From Dicyema japonicum (Eukaryota; Dicyemida; Rhombozoa; Dicyemidae), in assembly GCA_011109175.1 (NCBI GenBank), contig RDEW01000038.1:301380-365379 (forward strand): DNA of 64,000 bases, given 5' to 3'. Shown one piece after another: positions 1 through 10,745 of the stretch. The translations under genes and the position numbers were made by a program. Position 1 is the first letter of the stretch. The number at the start of each line of letters is the position of its first letter. Below the pieces are notes generated by a model. The model had not been told where the DNA came from. It worked only from the letters and a program-made list of their open reading frames with translations, and ran no database searches.

Positions 1-29
1 GCATGTTCACTAGAGAGGGTTAACTCGCG

Positions 30-1560
30 CTCCTGTTGAGGCATATACATTTATAATTTATTTTATTAACCCCCAAATCACGAAAAAGAAATTAAAAGTT
101 ATTGTCTAATTAAGTGATCCTGGTGTATATACCAGTCATTTTACTGCAGTTAGTTTCGGAGTCTGGATTAATCTCCACAACGGGAAAGGTTTCTTCTCAC
201 ATCTCGGGCAGGCGTCCATATATAATTTGATGTCCGGCCCGAGGGGATGGTCAGGGGACTTTGCCATTTTGAGGAAGTCTCGGTGACGTTTTGTGATTAG
301 GGGGAGGTTTAGTGTTCTCCGTAGTAACGAAGTGGATGTCTTTTTCGACGATCTCATTAGTATTCTGAAACATCGGTTTTGTAAAACTTGATCTGTGCCG
401 ATAGTGATGACGGGAAAATCCATGCAGCACAGGCGTACTTGATACTCGGTAGAACAAATTGTTTTATAGAAGTTCTAACGATGGCCTGGAAGATATTGGG
501 GAGTGAGTGAAAGACCTTTAAAATTTCAATTTTTTTTTGGATCCTCGCGGTTACTAGGTCCATTTGATGATTGAATGTGAGGAGAGAATCCAAGATGACT
601 TCAAAGATTGAAAGGGTCTTATTAATGAGAAGCGGAGATTCGTACAAATTTATTCGAGGTATTGTTCGTATTTCTTTTCGTGAGAAATAAACGTCATTAC
701 ATGTGACTTTCCTGGTGATATATTCAGACGGTTCTTCAGGAATCAAAGACTCATCAGGTTTAGTAGATCTTACACGGACCGTGTTGCCTCCTCGATTCTT
801 CGATATTTCACTGCGACTACGAAATCATCCACATAAGATAAAAGAATTATGTTTTTAATAATTGAATATGGGATGTCATTTAAAAACATGTTGAAGAACA
901 TTGGTGATGTAAAACTCCATTTGGAAGGTATCGCAGTTTTGATTTTTGGTTGTTTGCCACCACTTGGCCCATTGAAGTTAGCAAACAATGACTTGAATTT
1001 AGAATGAATCGACGTCATAAAAATTTTTGCTGTAAGGCTTTTCCAGGATACTGAGTCAAAAGTCTTCTCTACATCAACTGAGACCAGTACGGTTTTTGTG
1101 TGGATTTGGGGAATTCAGGCCGTCTAAAATGAATTGAACCAGTTTTTTAAGATGTTGTCCTTCGCGGAATCCGTATAGAAAAAGATGGTAGAGTTATGAA
1201 AGGACGGATCTTGAGAAAGACCAGTTTTTCTAACACTCGTGATAAGGCGCAGATGATAGATACCGGGCAGTTTGGTGGTTTGTTTTTTTTCAGAAGAGGG
1301 TGTATCAGAGATTTCTTCTATATTGAAGGGGAATCTTGTTCTCGTTTATAGAGGTTGAAAATTTGTGTTATTCCGGCCGTCACGAAAGGACCCAGGTGTT
1401 TAAATTCTAGAATGGAGATGTCATCTGAACCTGGGGACTATGAGTTATTCATTTTCCTGATTACTGAGTGCACCATTGAAGGGTCGAAGAAAGTCACGTT
1501 GGGACATTTATTCCTTCGACCATGGCCTGAACGAACATCCAGGTTTTTTGAATATGGTTT
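30..1560 (-). mobile_element. LINE-A copy, degraded (RT part and 3' end)
   Basis: Broken pieces of one APE-type LINE polyprotein lie on the minus strand. The 3' end is at about 60-130 (reverse complement GGATCACTTAATTAGAC, then a GGGGGTTAATAAAATAAA tail). Upstream are the C-terminal region (about 136-750) and an RT block near 770-1018 that includes LLSYVDDFVVAV, the catalytic YxDD box as YVDD. Every frame is interrupted. The 3' part matches the fragment at 16925-17160, so both belong to one subfamily. The 5' limit near 1560 is a guess because similarity fades. Confidence 0.7.
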
Positions 1561-1879
1561 ATGACTAATATTCACATAGTACTTCATAATGTCATTGGGA
1601 GTTGGTCATGGCTCTCGATCTCCAATTAAATGCAGAGAGCACTTTTTGGACCTACTTATCGATTTCCATAATACAGTTGAAAAAGTATTATTCGTAGTTT
1701 TTCAGAGCAAGGCTTCCCAACGTTCTTTGTTGTTTTTTGTGATGTTCCGTATGATTTCTTTATTCAGTTTTGATATCTTTTCAGTTACGTCAACTGATTA
1801 TCTTTCGGAATTCTTCAACTTATTGGATTTATTTTTGATTTTAATAACTCAAACAATTCTCAATAATATTCAGGTCTGG

Positions 1880-2703
1880 AGATTTTCTAAAACTGTGATC
1901 TCCTTGTTTTGAAGATTTTCTTTTGTAGACTTTGAAGTTTGTGAAGGAGCACCATCTTGTTGTAAAAAGTATTCTTTTTGATAAATTTCAACAAATCCTT
2001 CAGAAAGAATTCGTTGATATTCAGCAGAATTAACATTTCCAGTGCATAAAACTAGCACTCGTTTTCCATCATTTCTAATTGCACCCCATACCATAATAGA
2101 GGGTGAATATTTAATTGTCCCAGTTGTATACTTTGTTTCAAATTGAGATCCTGGAGGTCTTCTAACATGTTCTCTCGATTCGAGACTCAATGAAATCCGA
2201 CACTTATTGCCTAAAATTACATTTTTCAATTCAAAGTGTATATAGTTTTACATCACAATTTTCTTTTTGTTTTTTGAGGCTCAGTAAGCAACGGTTTTTT
2301 AACCGCTGCTCGTCCGAAAAGATTATTTTGACGAAATATTCCTTCTACAGTATCATTACTGACAAGATGAGAAACATCACAGTCTGTTCGAATCTGATTA
2401 TATGCTTTTTGTGGGATTGTACACAGAATTTCGGACGAGAATTCTTTCATACAAAATTTTTTTCCGGCCAGATTTAGGTCTATCATTGCACCCATGTCTT
2501 TCAATATAGCGCTTGTAGATTTCACGAACTGTACTTCTAGCATTTCCGAGAGTGCTAGCAACTTTAGAAATCGAAGTCTTAATTTTCAATAAAGAATATG
2601 ATTTTATAACGATTTTCAACTGAAACACGTGGAATTTAACGTTTTTAAAATTAATTGTACATTTAAAGAATTTAAAAATAAAATAATTAATACTTGACTT
2701 CAA
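1880..2703 (-). pseudogene. Tc1/mariner transposase relic
   Basis: Two minus-strand fragments in different frames together resemble a Tc1-type transposase. The 5' fragment (about 2400-2600) has a helix-turn-helix DNA-binding region with STLGNARSTVREIYKRY and a basic RPKSGRKK stretch. The 3' fragment (1880-2229) has the DDE core with SPSIMVWGAIRNDGKRV and FLQQDGAPSQTSKS. Frameshifts separate the fragments and the coding capacity is lost. I could not delimit terminal inverted repeats, so the element boundaries are open. Confidence 0.75.
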
Positions 2704-2896
2704 ATATATCTAATTCCTTTAGGTAACATATGCGCGGCTTAATTTTCATTAAAAAAATAAAAAGTGGATAAATGCCATTTTTAAGGGATGAAATAAAAAA
2801 ATAAAAAATTTATTAGTTTGGCTAAAATTTAAAAAGCATATTTGCTTTTTAAAATAATAAAAATTATCAAATAAAAGTAACATTTTTGCTTATCTT

Positions 2897-3113
2897 ATGA
2901 CTTACTTGATTCTGGCGGTAACATTTGCACGGGGCTGTATTGGTAGAATTTCTTATCCCAATGAAATATTTTTAATATCTTGTCGTCCATTGTCTTCTGC
3001 GGCTAACTCGTCGATTGTCTGTCAGATACAATGTGCTAAGGGATTTTGCGATAGATCGCAATAATTTTGCTTTTAAGCAACTGTGTATTTCAATACTTCA
3101 CTTTAGCATTTAG
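2897..3113 (+). CDS. candidate small secreted protein, unidentified
   Basis: An ATG at 2897 opens a frame whose first residues, MTYLILAVTFARGCIG, look like a signal peptide. Read straight through it gives about 55 codons. With two short GT...AG introns of the local size (3033-3054, 22 nt; 3083-3106, 24 nt) it gives 56 residues ending at 3113. I recognise no domain. The only support is the signal-like start and intron sizes matching the certain genes in this window, so it may be chance. Confidence 0.25.
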
Positions 3114-3444
3114 CCACTATTGGGCTTATCTACTTTATTTTGTTTTTTTTGAAGCCAAATTTAGAGATTGTTAATGATTTCAAGACCAGGGTTCTGATGA
3201 CATAGGACAATAACTAATAAATGTTTTGGCGAACTTAACAAATTTCCAAAATTGGACCATTTACTAAATGAAGATTACATTAAAAATAATTACTAATTCA
3301 TTCTTTGACCAAATAAATAGCAGCTTGGGAATCCAATAGGACGGCACTAACTACTGGCCTTCTTTTTATCCTGTTAGTCGCACAATAGGATCATTGCGAA
3401 TACCATAAGCTTTCGAATTTTGTATATTACAAGTTTAAGAGAGA
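3114..3444. other. AT-rich spacer, nothing recognised
   Basis: No frame, repeat or RNA could be supported here. It ends at the TATTT duplication that flanks the next element. Confidence 0.5.
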
Positions 3445-3449
3445 TATTT

Positions 3450-5157
3450 TGTCACATGGGCCAAGCGTTACCTATGGGCAGCCTGTTACATTAACCTTGA
3501 ACCAAGATTAACTTCAATTAATTTTATAAATGATTTATTAACCACAAAAAATTAAATTTAAGTAACTTTTTTTAGTCTACTCATTAATACAGTCGATATT
3601 TCTCCTTTCGAATTTTTTATCTATCAAATCAAACTATTTAAAACTACCTCCACGCGATTATTCGATAAAATATTAATTATTTCTGCAACTGGATAATACT
3701 GAGACTCAAACTTATCCAGTCGCAATGAGGGATTTGTTCCAAAGTCCTTTTTAGCCCGAACCTATTTATTAATGTTTTTATTCATACTTTATCTCCCATG
3801 TTAAAAGTATATTTACTATTATGAACATTCATTTTCCTGATCATAGCTTTGTAATAATTATAATTTTCTTCAATCGATTTAATTTCGAAATTGAATCTCT
3901 TCGCATTCGGACACAAATTATCTGACTGGGAATTATCTAGATATAAATTTTTTAAATCAAACTACGTGAATTTTCAATAGATTCTGGAGTCGAACAATTA
4001 ACCAAATCGTCAATTTGTTCTGGAATCGCACACTTATCACTTAAATTATCTAAGTCATAATGTTAAGTATAACCATTAATTATTGAATTTATTCCCTTAA
4101 TTCCTCGATATCTTTCAAAAGGACTTTCGTTAGAAAATGAATGGACCGATATGTTGTAACTGTAGACAGCACTTTCTAATTTATCAAGCCACTTTTTTTC
4201 ACTGTTATCCAGCATTTTTGACAACTTCCTCGTGATCGTCTGATTTTTTCGACAATTCCTTGTGCTCGTGGATTGTTAGGCCTTCCGTGAATTTGCTTAA
4301 TGTTAAAATCTCCGCAAAGTTTTGTTATTTCTTGATTTTTAAATTCAGAACCATTGTCCGACTGAAGAAATTTACATGGCCCATTCAGGCGGAACAAAGA
4401 TCTTAAGTTTTCACATACTTCTTTACCAGCGAAAATTTGCAGACTTCACAATTTCGAATGACTTTTCTGATAATCTCATTCTTTACAGTGAAGTATCTGT
4501 GTCGACATTCATACTCAATTTTATTGACTCCTCCGTGTGAAAACTTGTGCAACGATTTCGCAACATGCTCCATTTCGGTTTCATTATCCAGGGATATGAC
4601 TAACTTGGGATCAGTTGATTTAAGATAGTCTAAAATTATTGAAAATTTACAATACCTGTCATTGATAATAGAAAAATTCTCTATCTTCTTTACAAGCCTA
4701 TATTTTCGGTGCTCGGAAGATTTTCGGGAAATTTATAATGCAAAGCATCTTTTAAAGTTTGATATTCAACACAATCTTTCACAAAACCCTTGTAAGAAGC
4801 CATTGCAACAAAATAATCTTCCATGCTATGAATCACGCTAGAAATCTAGGTTTATTGCTATAAAAAAATAAAATCTTTATAATCATAACATTTATGAATA
4901 AAAAACTAATTTAACAGAATTAAGTCACGATATAAATCGGATATATAAAATTAAATGTCGGATAATCTAATGAGGACTCATCCTTACCTTTGTCGGTCTG
5001 GGATCACTTAGTTAGATGAGAATTTTTATTTCTTTCTTTTTGACCCAGTGATCCTGGGGGTAATAATAATAATAATAATGTCGGATAATCAAAAGACCTT
5101 TTCAAGGTCGAAAAAATGTAACAGGCTGCCCATGCGTTACGCGCCGCCCATGTGACA
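3450..5157 (-). mobile_element. Ginger-like DNA transposon G3, internally deleted
   Basis: The ends are inverted repeats of about 43 bp starting TGTCACATGGGC and ending in its complement GCCCATGTGACA. They are flanked by a 5-bp duplication TATTT (3445-3449 and 5158-5162). Inside, on the minus strand, is a relic integrase of the retrovirus/Gypsy type. Terminal TGT...ACA repeats around such an integrase, with no LTRs, are the defining features of Ginger-class cut-and-paste elements. Published Ginger elements usually make 4-bp duplications, so 5 bp is slightly off type. The integrase core has an internal deletion, making this copy non-autonomous. Confidence 0.8.
4140..4826 (-). pseudogene. retroviral-type integrase relic in G3
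   Basis: The minus strand encodes an integrase N-terminal zinc-binding region with LHKFSHGGVNKIEYECRHRY followed by NCEVC (an HHCC arrangement). Next comes part of the DDE core: FLQSDNGSEFKN with the second catalytic aspartate, and HGRPNNPRAQGIVEKI with the glutamate. The stretch that should hold the first aspartate is missing between about 4400 and 4440. At least one frameshift (near 4700) breaks the N-terminal part. A C-terminal SH3-like tail with LSNNRVEVVLN lies near 3580-3760. No active protein can be made. Confidence 0.75.
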
Positions 5158-5325
5158 TATTTGGTTTAACAAAGTTGCTATTTTGACAATCATAGAATCA
5201 TTAACTATCACTATACACGTGGGTACTTTGTGCAATCAGGTACATCACCAGTAAGCTAACCTATCGGTTGATAATATTATATTGACAAGTTTATAAAAAC
5301 AAAATTTAAATCACAGAAACAAATA

Positions 5326-6141
5326 TCAAACCTCATCTTCTTCAATGCCAACATCCTCCTAAAATAAACTAATTATTGTAACCCTAAACTGTTTCCTTGA
5401 TGAGCAATCTGGACAATTATCAGCAATACAATCGACAATTTCATTGCACTTTACGTTACACTAAACCTTACCAATTTCCTCCGTTCCTTCAACAGTCGTA
5501 AAATCATCATCTTTTCTCCCACAAGCTAAAACTCAATTTAACACAGACTCTGTCTTTCTCATTCTTGTCTACCAAAACTCGATTTTCACGCAGACCTTCC
5601 AACCTCTCGTTATACTTCAGACGCTGGGATCTCTACAAACTAATAAACCTTATCATTCAAAAAGAAAATAGTTTCCTTTAAAGATTCCGTAGACAATGAA
5701 GAATTCAAAACAGCCACTTCTGCTGTTATAAAAGTATTAAGACCAGTTTCCTGATCGGTAGTAGACTTTTTAAGTGAGTCCAGTTTATAGCTGAGATTAT
5801 CGAAGTCTTCTTGTGTTGGTTTATCCTCAGATTCATCGTAGGTAGGCAAATTATTCTAAAGTCTTAATGATGATTACTTGGTTTATGGAATAAATCTTCT
5901 GTTTACCATAAACCTTCTCTATTAGCTTAGAAGAAGCTGAAAGATCAGTTAGAACCTTGGTCACGACCTAAGATTTTGATAGTTTAAATACAGCTTTACT
6001 GTAGTCATTGTGGAGATTTCTCTGTATGTCATTAACACAATATGGTCTGTTTTTTTCGATCATGTAATTTAAAATTCTATTTTCAGCCTCTTTGTCTAAA
6101 TCTCAGTGTTATTAACCAGAAAATTCACCTATTTTATTCAT
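5326..6141 (-). CDS. HOP2: HOP2 / PSMC3IP, meiotic recombination factor
   Basis: HOP2 pairs with MND1 and stimulates RAD51/DMC1 strand invasion in the nucleus. Eight introns of 21-27 nt (6102-6128, 5968-5991, 5856-5877, 5723-5743, 5624-5648, 5526-5548, 5449-5471, 5359-5382) leave 627 nt, or 208 aa; the human protein has 217. Visible in order are the winged-helix start (EAENRILNYMIEKNRPY, NDIQRNLHNDYSKA), the signature KLIEKVYGKQKIYSINQ, a coiled-coil middle (EDFDNLSYKLDSLKK), a basic stretch (LLKERRKLCNEIVDCIADN) and the tail EDVGIEEDEV. The last matches the vertebrate EEVGIETDED end. The intron at 5723-5743 is in frame and could be retained, but removing it improves the family match. The start ATG at 6141 is the first possible one. 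Confidence is high from colinear similarity along the whole length. Confidence 0.92.
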
Positions 6142-6224
6142 AACACGAAAGCTAGAAAAGACCGCCTTTATAATTATTTTATCCCATTAAATAATTTATA
6201 TTTAATTTTTAAAATTATTGATCG

Positions 6225-6395
6225 ACTTGGAATTTAAAAACTCATGTAATCACGTGCAGTGTAATATGTTTCGGACCAAAATCCAGGTGGTTCCTGGTTC
6301 GAAGCTCGCTGTTGTTCATTTGGTTGAAGGTTCCACGCTTCTACAAAGTCTTTTCATCTCTACAGAGCCTGATTTTCGTCTGGGATTATTATTAT
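6225..6395 (+). mobile_element. tRNA-derived SINE, 5' part
   Basis: It contains GGTTCGAAGCTCGCTGTTGTT, a tRNA B-box-like motif, and then follows the SINE at 9631-9946 for about 60 bp (GAAGGTTCCACGCTTCTAC). Its 3' part is replaced by the 3' end of the minus-strand LINE-A starting at about 6400. Confidence 0.6.
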
Positions 6396-6399
6396 TATA

Positions 6400-9215
6400 A
6401 CCCCGGGAACACAGGAAAGAAAAAAAAGTTATCGTCTAATTAAGTGATCACGGTGTCAGTGCGTCCTCCTTTGTTTCGACTTTGTCTGCAATTTTTTATG
6501 ATCGTCCAAAAGGGGGAAGGTTTGATCTCAAATTTGCGAGCATACTTCTGGTAGGCGAGAAACTTATCTTCAAGGGGGTTACCGGAAGAACGCACCATTT
6601 TCAAAAAATTTTGTTGTTCGTCACCGAGATGTTCCATAACTTTTTTGAGATCTAATGTGTTCCTAATTTTTGACGTATTCTGTCACATTTAAGAAGGATC
6701 CGGATTCATTGTTTTGCATGACCTGTAATTTGTTCTGCGTGGATATTGACAATGGTGTAACTCACGCCGTACATGCATGTTCCATTGTCGGTAGAATATA
6801 CTGTTTGTATAATATTTTGAGATGAGAGAGTGAAGATATTGGAGATCTAGCAAAGGTCTTGAGGATCCCCATCTTTTTTTGAACTCTTAAAATTATTGTG
6901 TCCACATGATGTGTGAACGTCATCAACGGGTCATATATAACTCAAAGGATTGATGGGTTTTTATTAACTTTTTTGAGGAACCATGAGTTCGTAATGTCGA
7001 GGGTCTCCTGAACCTTTCGTGTAGCTTCTTTATGGTCTTGGTGTCTTGCTGCGACAATAAGATTGTCGGCATAAGACAGAAAAATGGTATTTTGGATGTT
7101 TGGATTTGGAAGGTCTCTTGTAAATAAATTGAACAAGGTTGGTGATATAGGGGATCCTTGAGGGACCTCGTTGGAGAGGTATCGTTGTCTTGATTTTCTA
7201 TTATTCATGACAACTTGGCATCTTCTGCCATTGATGAAATTGGCCAGCCACATTTTGATTTTCTGATGGATATCGGTGTCAAAATTTTTTGTTGTTAGAG
7301 TCTTCCTGGGTACCGAATCAAACGCCTTCTCGATATCCAGAGCGACAAGTACCGTTCTTTTATGTGGTTTTGAGTAGTTCAGTCCATCCGAGATGAACCG
7401 AGTTAGTTTTGTTAGATGTGTTGAAGTTGAGTATCCCGATCTGAAGCCATGTTGGAAACTTGCAAGATCAAGCGAATGAGTAATCTTGTGGAGGATTAAT
7501 TTTTCCAATGTTCTTGAAAGGCCACAAAGAATCGATATTGGACGATAACTTCGGGGGTCGTCTAAGGCTTTGTTCTTTTTAGGTGTTGAATGTATAAGTG
7601 ATTTTTTCCATAATGAGGGAATCTCATTTCTATTCACTGAGTAATTGAAAATCTCAGTAAGGACTTCGATTGCTATTGGCCCCAAGTGTTTCAATTCAGT
7701 TATTGAAATGTGATCCGCCCCTTTGAATTTTGTATTTTTCATTTATTTAATTGCATGAAATACCTCCAGTGGTTTGAAAAAATTCGATGTATGGATATTT
7801 TTTCTTGTGTTTCGGTTGATGATCAAGTTCCAAATATGGTTTTTGGCTTAAACTGACATAAAATTTCATAAATGTGTCAGGATTAATTCCTAGTGTATGT
7901 TGTATGGGAATCTGTTTGAGTTTCCGTAGTGTTCTCCATAAGGATGATGTCTTTGTGTGTCTATTTACAGACATCAAAGCAGCCTCCCATTTTTTTTGAT
8001 TTATTTCTGATCCTTTTAGGTAATTTCCTTATTCAGATCTTTAATTTCAGTATTCAAGGATGTTGTTTTATCTATAGTTTTCTTTAGTTTATTTTTGCAA
8101 TAAGGACCCTCGTTTCTGTGTCGAATTTATCTGAAAAAGTTTTGAATCGCCCAATTGGAATAAACTTTTTTTTCGGGCTTGCAAAATCTTTTCATTAATA
8201 AATCCAACGACCGCATCTATCGAGGAAAAGTTCTCTATTCGAAAAGAGGATAGGGAGTCTTCAATAAAAATCATGTACTCAAGCCAATTCGCACGTGAGA
8301 AGATGATGAAAGTATTGCGAGTTCCATTAATCTTGTGTTTTCCCAGGATTTTCAATATTATTGGATTGTGATCTGTGTGCAAATCGTAGATAACGTCCCA
8401 TGTAAACGTCGAAGCAATTGATGGGGCGGCAAGAGTCAGATCTGGTGAGGTTGAAGAGTCACCATTTCTTGAAGGAGTTTTTGTGTGTTTATTCCTGTTG
8501 TTAAGGACTACCAAGTCGTCAATGTTGTCTAATATAATAGATTCTCTTTGGTCCAATAGTTTATTTGTGTACCTAATTGGGCTCTTCGGGTTCATATTTC
8601 TACAAATTATAACTTTTTCCAATCTTGTGAACTGTTTAAGCTTAGGACAATAGCCTTTATAGAAGAAATTGGAGGGATATACACATTTGCTATAGTCATT
8701 CGGAGTGAGTGTAACTTTATTCTCACTGTGAGTTGTTCTAATGGATCTTCAGTGTCCATAAAGCTTGATGTGTAATTTGAAAAGTCCACAACATTAATCT
8801 GATTATGGACAATGGTATGTAAGTCTCCACTTTTTCCAAATTTTCGGTTCGTCCGGAGCACGTAATATTCAGGAAACGTTGGAGTTGAATCTTTATGAGT
8901 AAGCTTTGACTCTTGAATTAAAGCGATATACACCGAGCTGGACTGGAAAAATCGTAAGTTCAATAATCTTTGTTCGAATTCCATTTATGTTGATTTGGGC
9001 AATAATCAATGGCGGTCCTGGATTCGGTTTGACATCGCCGGAAATAAGTAGTAATGCACGACACCATCCACGTCTCAATGAAGAAGGGATAGGGATTTTG
9101 CGGCTCTTTTGTCACATAAATTGTGCAATGCCACCACATCGTAGGTGAGCCACGCGACATTTTTTTTAAATTCTCCGGAGTTATCGTCTTCTGGGATTCA
9201 CACAAATAATAACAC
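6400..9215 (-). mobile_element. LINE-A copy, nearly full length, 2A-like start
   Basis: This is an APE-type LINE running from about 9215 down to a 3' end at 6400-6440 (GGATCACTTAATTAGAC... CCCGGGGTTATAATAATAAT). Near the N-terminus it encodes LLLISGDVKPNPGP, a 2A-like motif, directly before the endonuclease start (IIAQININGIRTKI). Endonuclease pieces follow at 8089-8984 (ALIQESKL, TSPDLTLAAP, DHNPIIL). The RT lies at 6942-7742 (SYRPISILCGLSRTLEKLI, LASFQHGFRSGYST, EVPQGSPISPTLFN). The catalytic box reads YADN instead of YADD, so this RT is dead even apart from its frameshifts. Confidence 0.88.
9013..9039 (-). other. 2A-like motif GDVKPNPGP
   Basis: The translated motif is GDVKPNPGP, next to the canonical D(V/I)ExNPGP ribosome-skipping consensus. 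The glutamate is replaced by lysine, which should weaken or abolish skipping. It sits between a short leader and the APE domain, as in other 2A-bearing LINEs. Confidence 0.7.
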
Positions 9216-9617
9216 AGGGGAAAAAAGAAAAGAATTACAAGTCAAGAACATTTTAATGTTTTGGATTAATTATCATGATTTTTCTTGTTTCTTAAATAAA
9301 TTGTTCGTTTTTCCTATGCTGAGGTTTATGTAATGGAAACATATATTCAGGAGAGTGAATCCAGAATGAGGCAATGAGTCTTCGAAATAAAACTCTTGAT
9401 TGGAGTTTATGCTAATTGAAGTTTCAAAAATACAGATTTGTCATAAATCAACGTATTATGTCTCACGTATTGTGAGCAACCATGCACAACGCGCACAAAT
9501 CATGTGTCAATCAATGTCATTTGTCAAAATCATGTCAAACAATATCACGATTAATTACTGAATTAAGATAATCTAGAGATAATTTATTACATCAAAATTA
9601 ATTATATTTTCTTGACC
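9216..9617. other. spacer upstream of LINE-A, nothing recognised
   Basis: AT-rich DNA with no supported frame. It ends at the left copy of the 13-bp SINE target duplication. Confidence 0.5.
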
Positions 9618-9630
9618 ATGTGCATTGGAA

Positions 9631-9946
9631 AGTGGCCAGGTGTCGGGCTAAAGTGATTTAGGCTACGGGTTCGATTCTCGCTGCTGTTCGCCTGGTAAAA
9701 GGTTCTACGCATCTACGATGCTAAAAGGGATTGACGAGTGCCGCCGTCATCAGTGGATTCTCATTGCGGAACTGGATTGTCTAGAAAGGACCCACACATA
9801 AGAGAAAAGAAATAAAAGAAGTGAAGAGCATTCCTCGGTTCTACGATTAGTTAAAATTAACTGTTCTTTACTTAAATAAAGTGTGTGTCCTGCCTATGCG
9901 GAGCTATAAATATTATGGCTCACGTGAAAAGGTTGTTATTATTATT
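9631..9946 (+). mobile_element. tRNA-derived SINE with 13-bp target duplication
   Basis: The body starts AGTGGCCAGGTGTCGGG (A-box-like). It carries GGGTTCGATTCTCGC (B-box-like) about 40 bp later, the spacing of an internal RNA polymerase III promoter. It ends in a GTTGTTATTATTATT tail. ATGTGCATTGGAA is repeated exactly on both sides (9618-9630 and 9947-9959), showing target-primed insertion by a LINE. Related copies are at 6225-6395 and, inverted, at 46325-46560. It is inserted beside an integrase relic. Confidence 0.8.
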
Positions 9947-9989
9947 ATGTGCATTGGAATAATTTTTTTCACAAGTTGATAAACAAACC

Positions 9990-10692
9990 TAAAAATAATT
10001 TTTTACATTCTAACCTCTACACGATTGTTTGATATAATCTTTTAAAACTCGAACCTACATTTAATTACTTAATAAAAACTTGATCCCTTATAGAAAACGT
10101 GTATTTACCATGATGAACATTTATCTTTTTGTTCATCCTCTTAAAATAAGGTGAATTCAAATTTGGTTTTATGAACTAAAGTTGAAAGTTTTCTAATTTT
10201 AAAATCATTTTTTGTAACCCATTTCACAAGCAGACTTTGTAGCTTCGTTATTTGTTTTTTCTAATGACTCATCATACAGAACGACATCAGTATTTACTGT
10301 CTCATCGCAAATATCATTTTCCAAATCTATGCCAAAATTTTAAAAATTAAACAACCATCATTTAGTGTAACAATATTAAGACCAGGAATGGCTTTATACA
10401 TCTCAAAACATGTTTTTTCCGTTCGACGAATGTACATTTATGTTATACATATAAGTGGCACTAGGTAACATTTGAATCCAAGTTTTTTGTAGTGTTTTTG
10501 CCATCATTTTTGACAGAATCCGTGTGATGGTTTGATTGAATCGATCTATGATACCTTAAAAATATGTACAAACAACTGAATATCTTGAGAACGAGGATTG
10601 TTTGGTCTTTCGTGAACTTTTATAATAATAAATTAAGTAGTAAGCGCCCGAATATCAGAATTTTTAAAATATGTACCATTGTCTGATTGTAA
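9990..10692 (-). pseudogene. second Ginger-like integrase relic
   Basis: On the minus strand, MILQSDNGTYFKNSDIRAL is followed by a shifted KVHERPNNPRSQ and then by DRFNQTITRILSKMM. This is the second half of a retroviral-type integrase core, related to the one in G3. The frame is broken several times. Its 5' half is missing at 10693, where the 3' end of a LINE-A abuts it. No inverted repeats were found, so I cannot say whether it was once a complete element. Confidence 0.65.
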
Positions 10693-10745
10693 AATCATTA
10701 AATTATTAACCCCGGCTTCGCCTGCAAGTGGGAAGCCGGCGACCA

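Noticed and set aside
5060-5085. AATAATAATAAT microsatellite at 5067-5080
   Set aside because: It is the tail of a short LINE 3' end (CCCAGTGATCCTGGGGGTAA just before) inside G3, not an independent repeat of interest.
3450-5157. LTR retrotransposon, because of the integrase
   Set aside because: The ends are inverted, not direct repeats, and there is no RT or protease between them.
8906-9333. Plus-strand frames opposite the LINE-A endonuclease
   Set aside because: They are mirror frames of the LINE coding strand and carry no motif of their own.
9631-9700. Genuine tRNA gene
   Set aside because: A- and B-box-like motifs are present, but no full cloverleaf can be drawn and the unit continues for 316 bp with target duplications, so it is a SINE.
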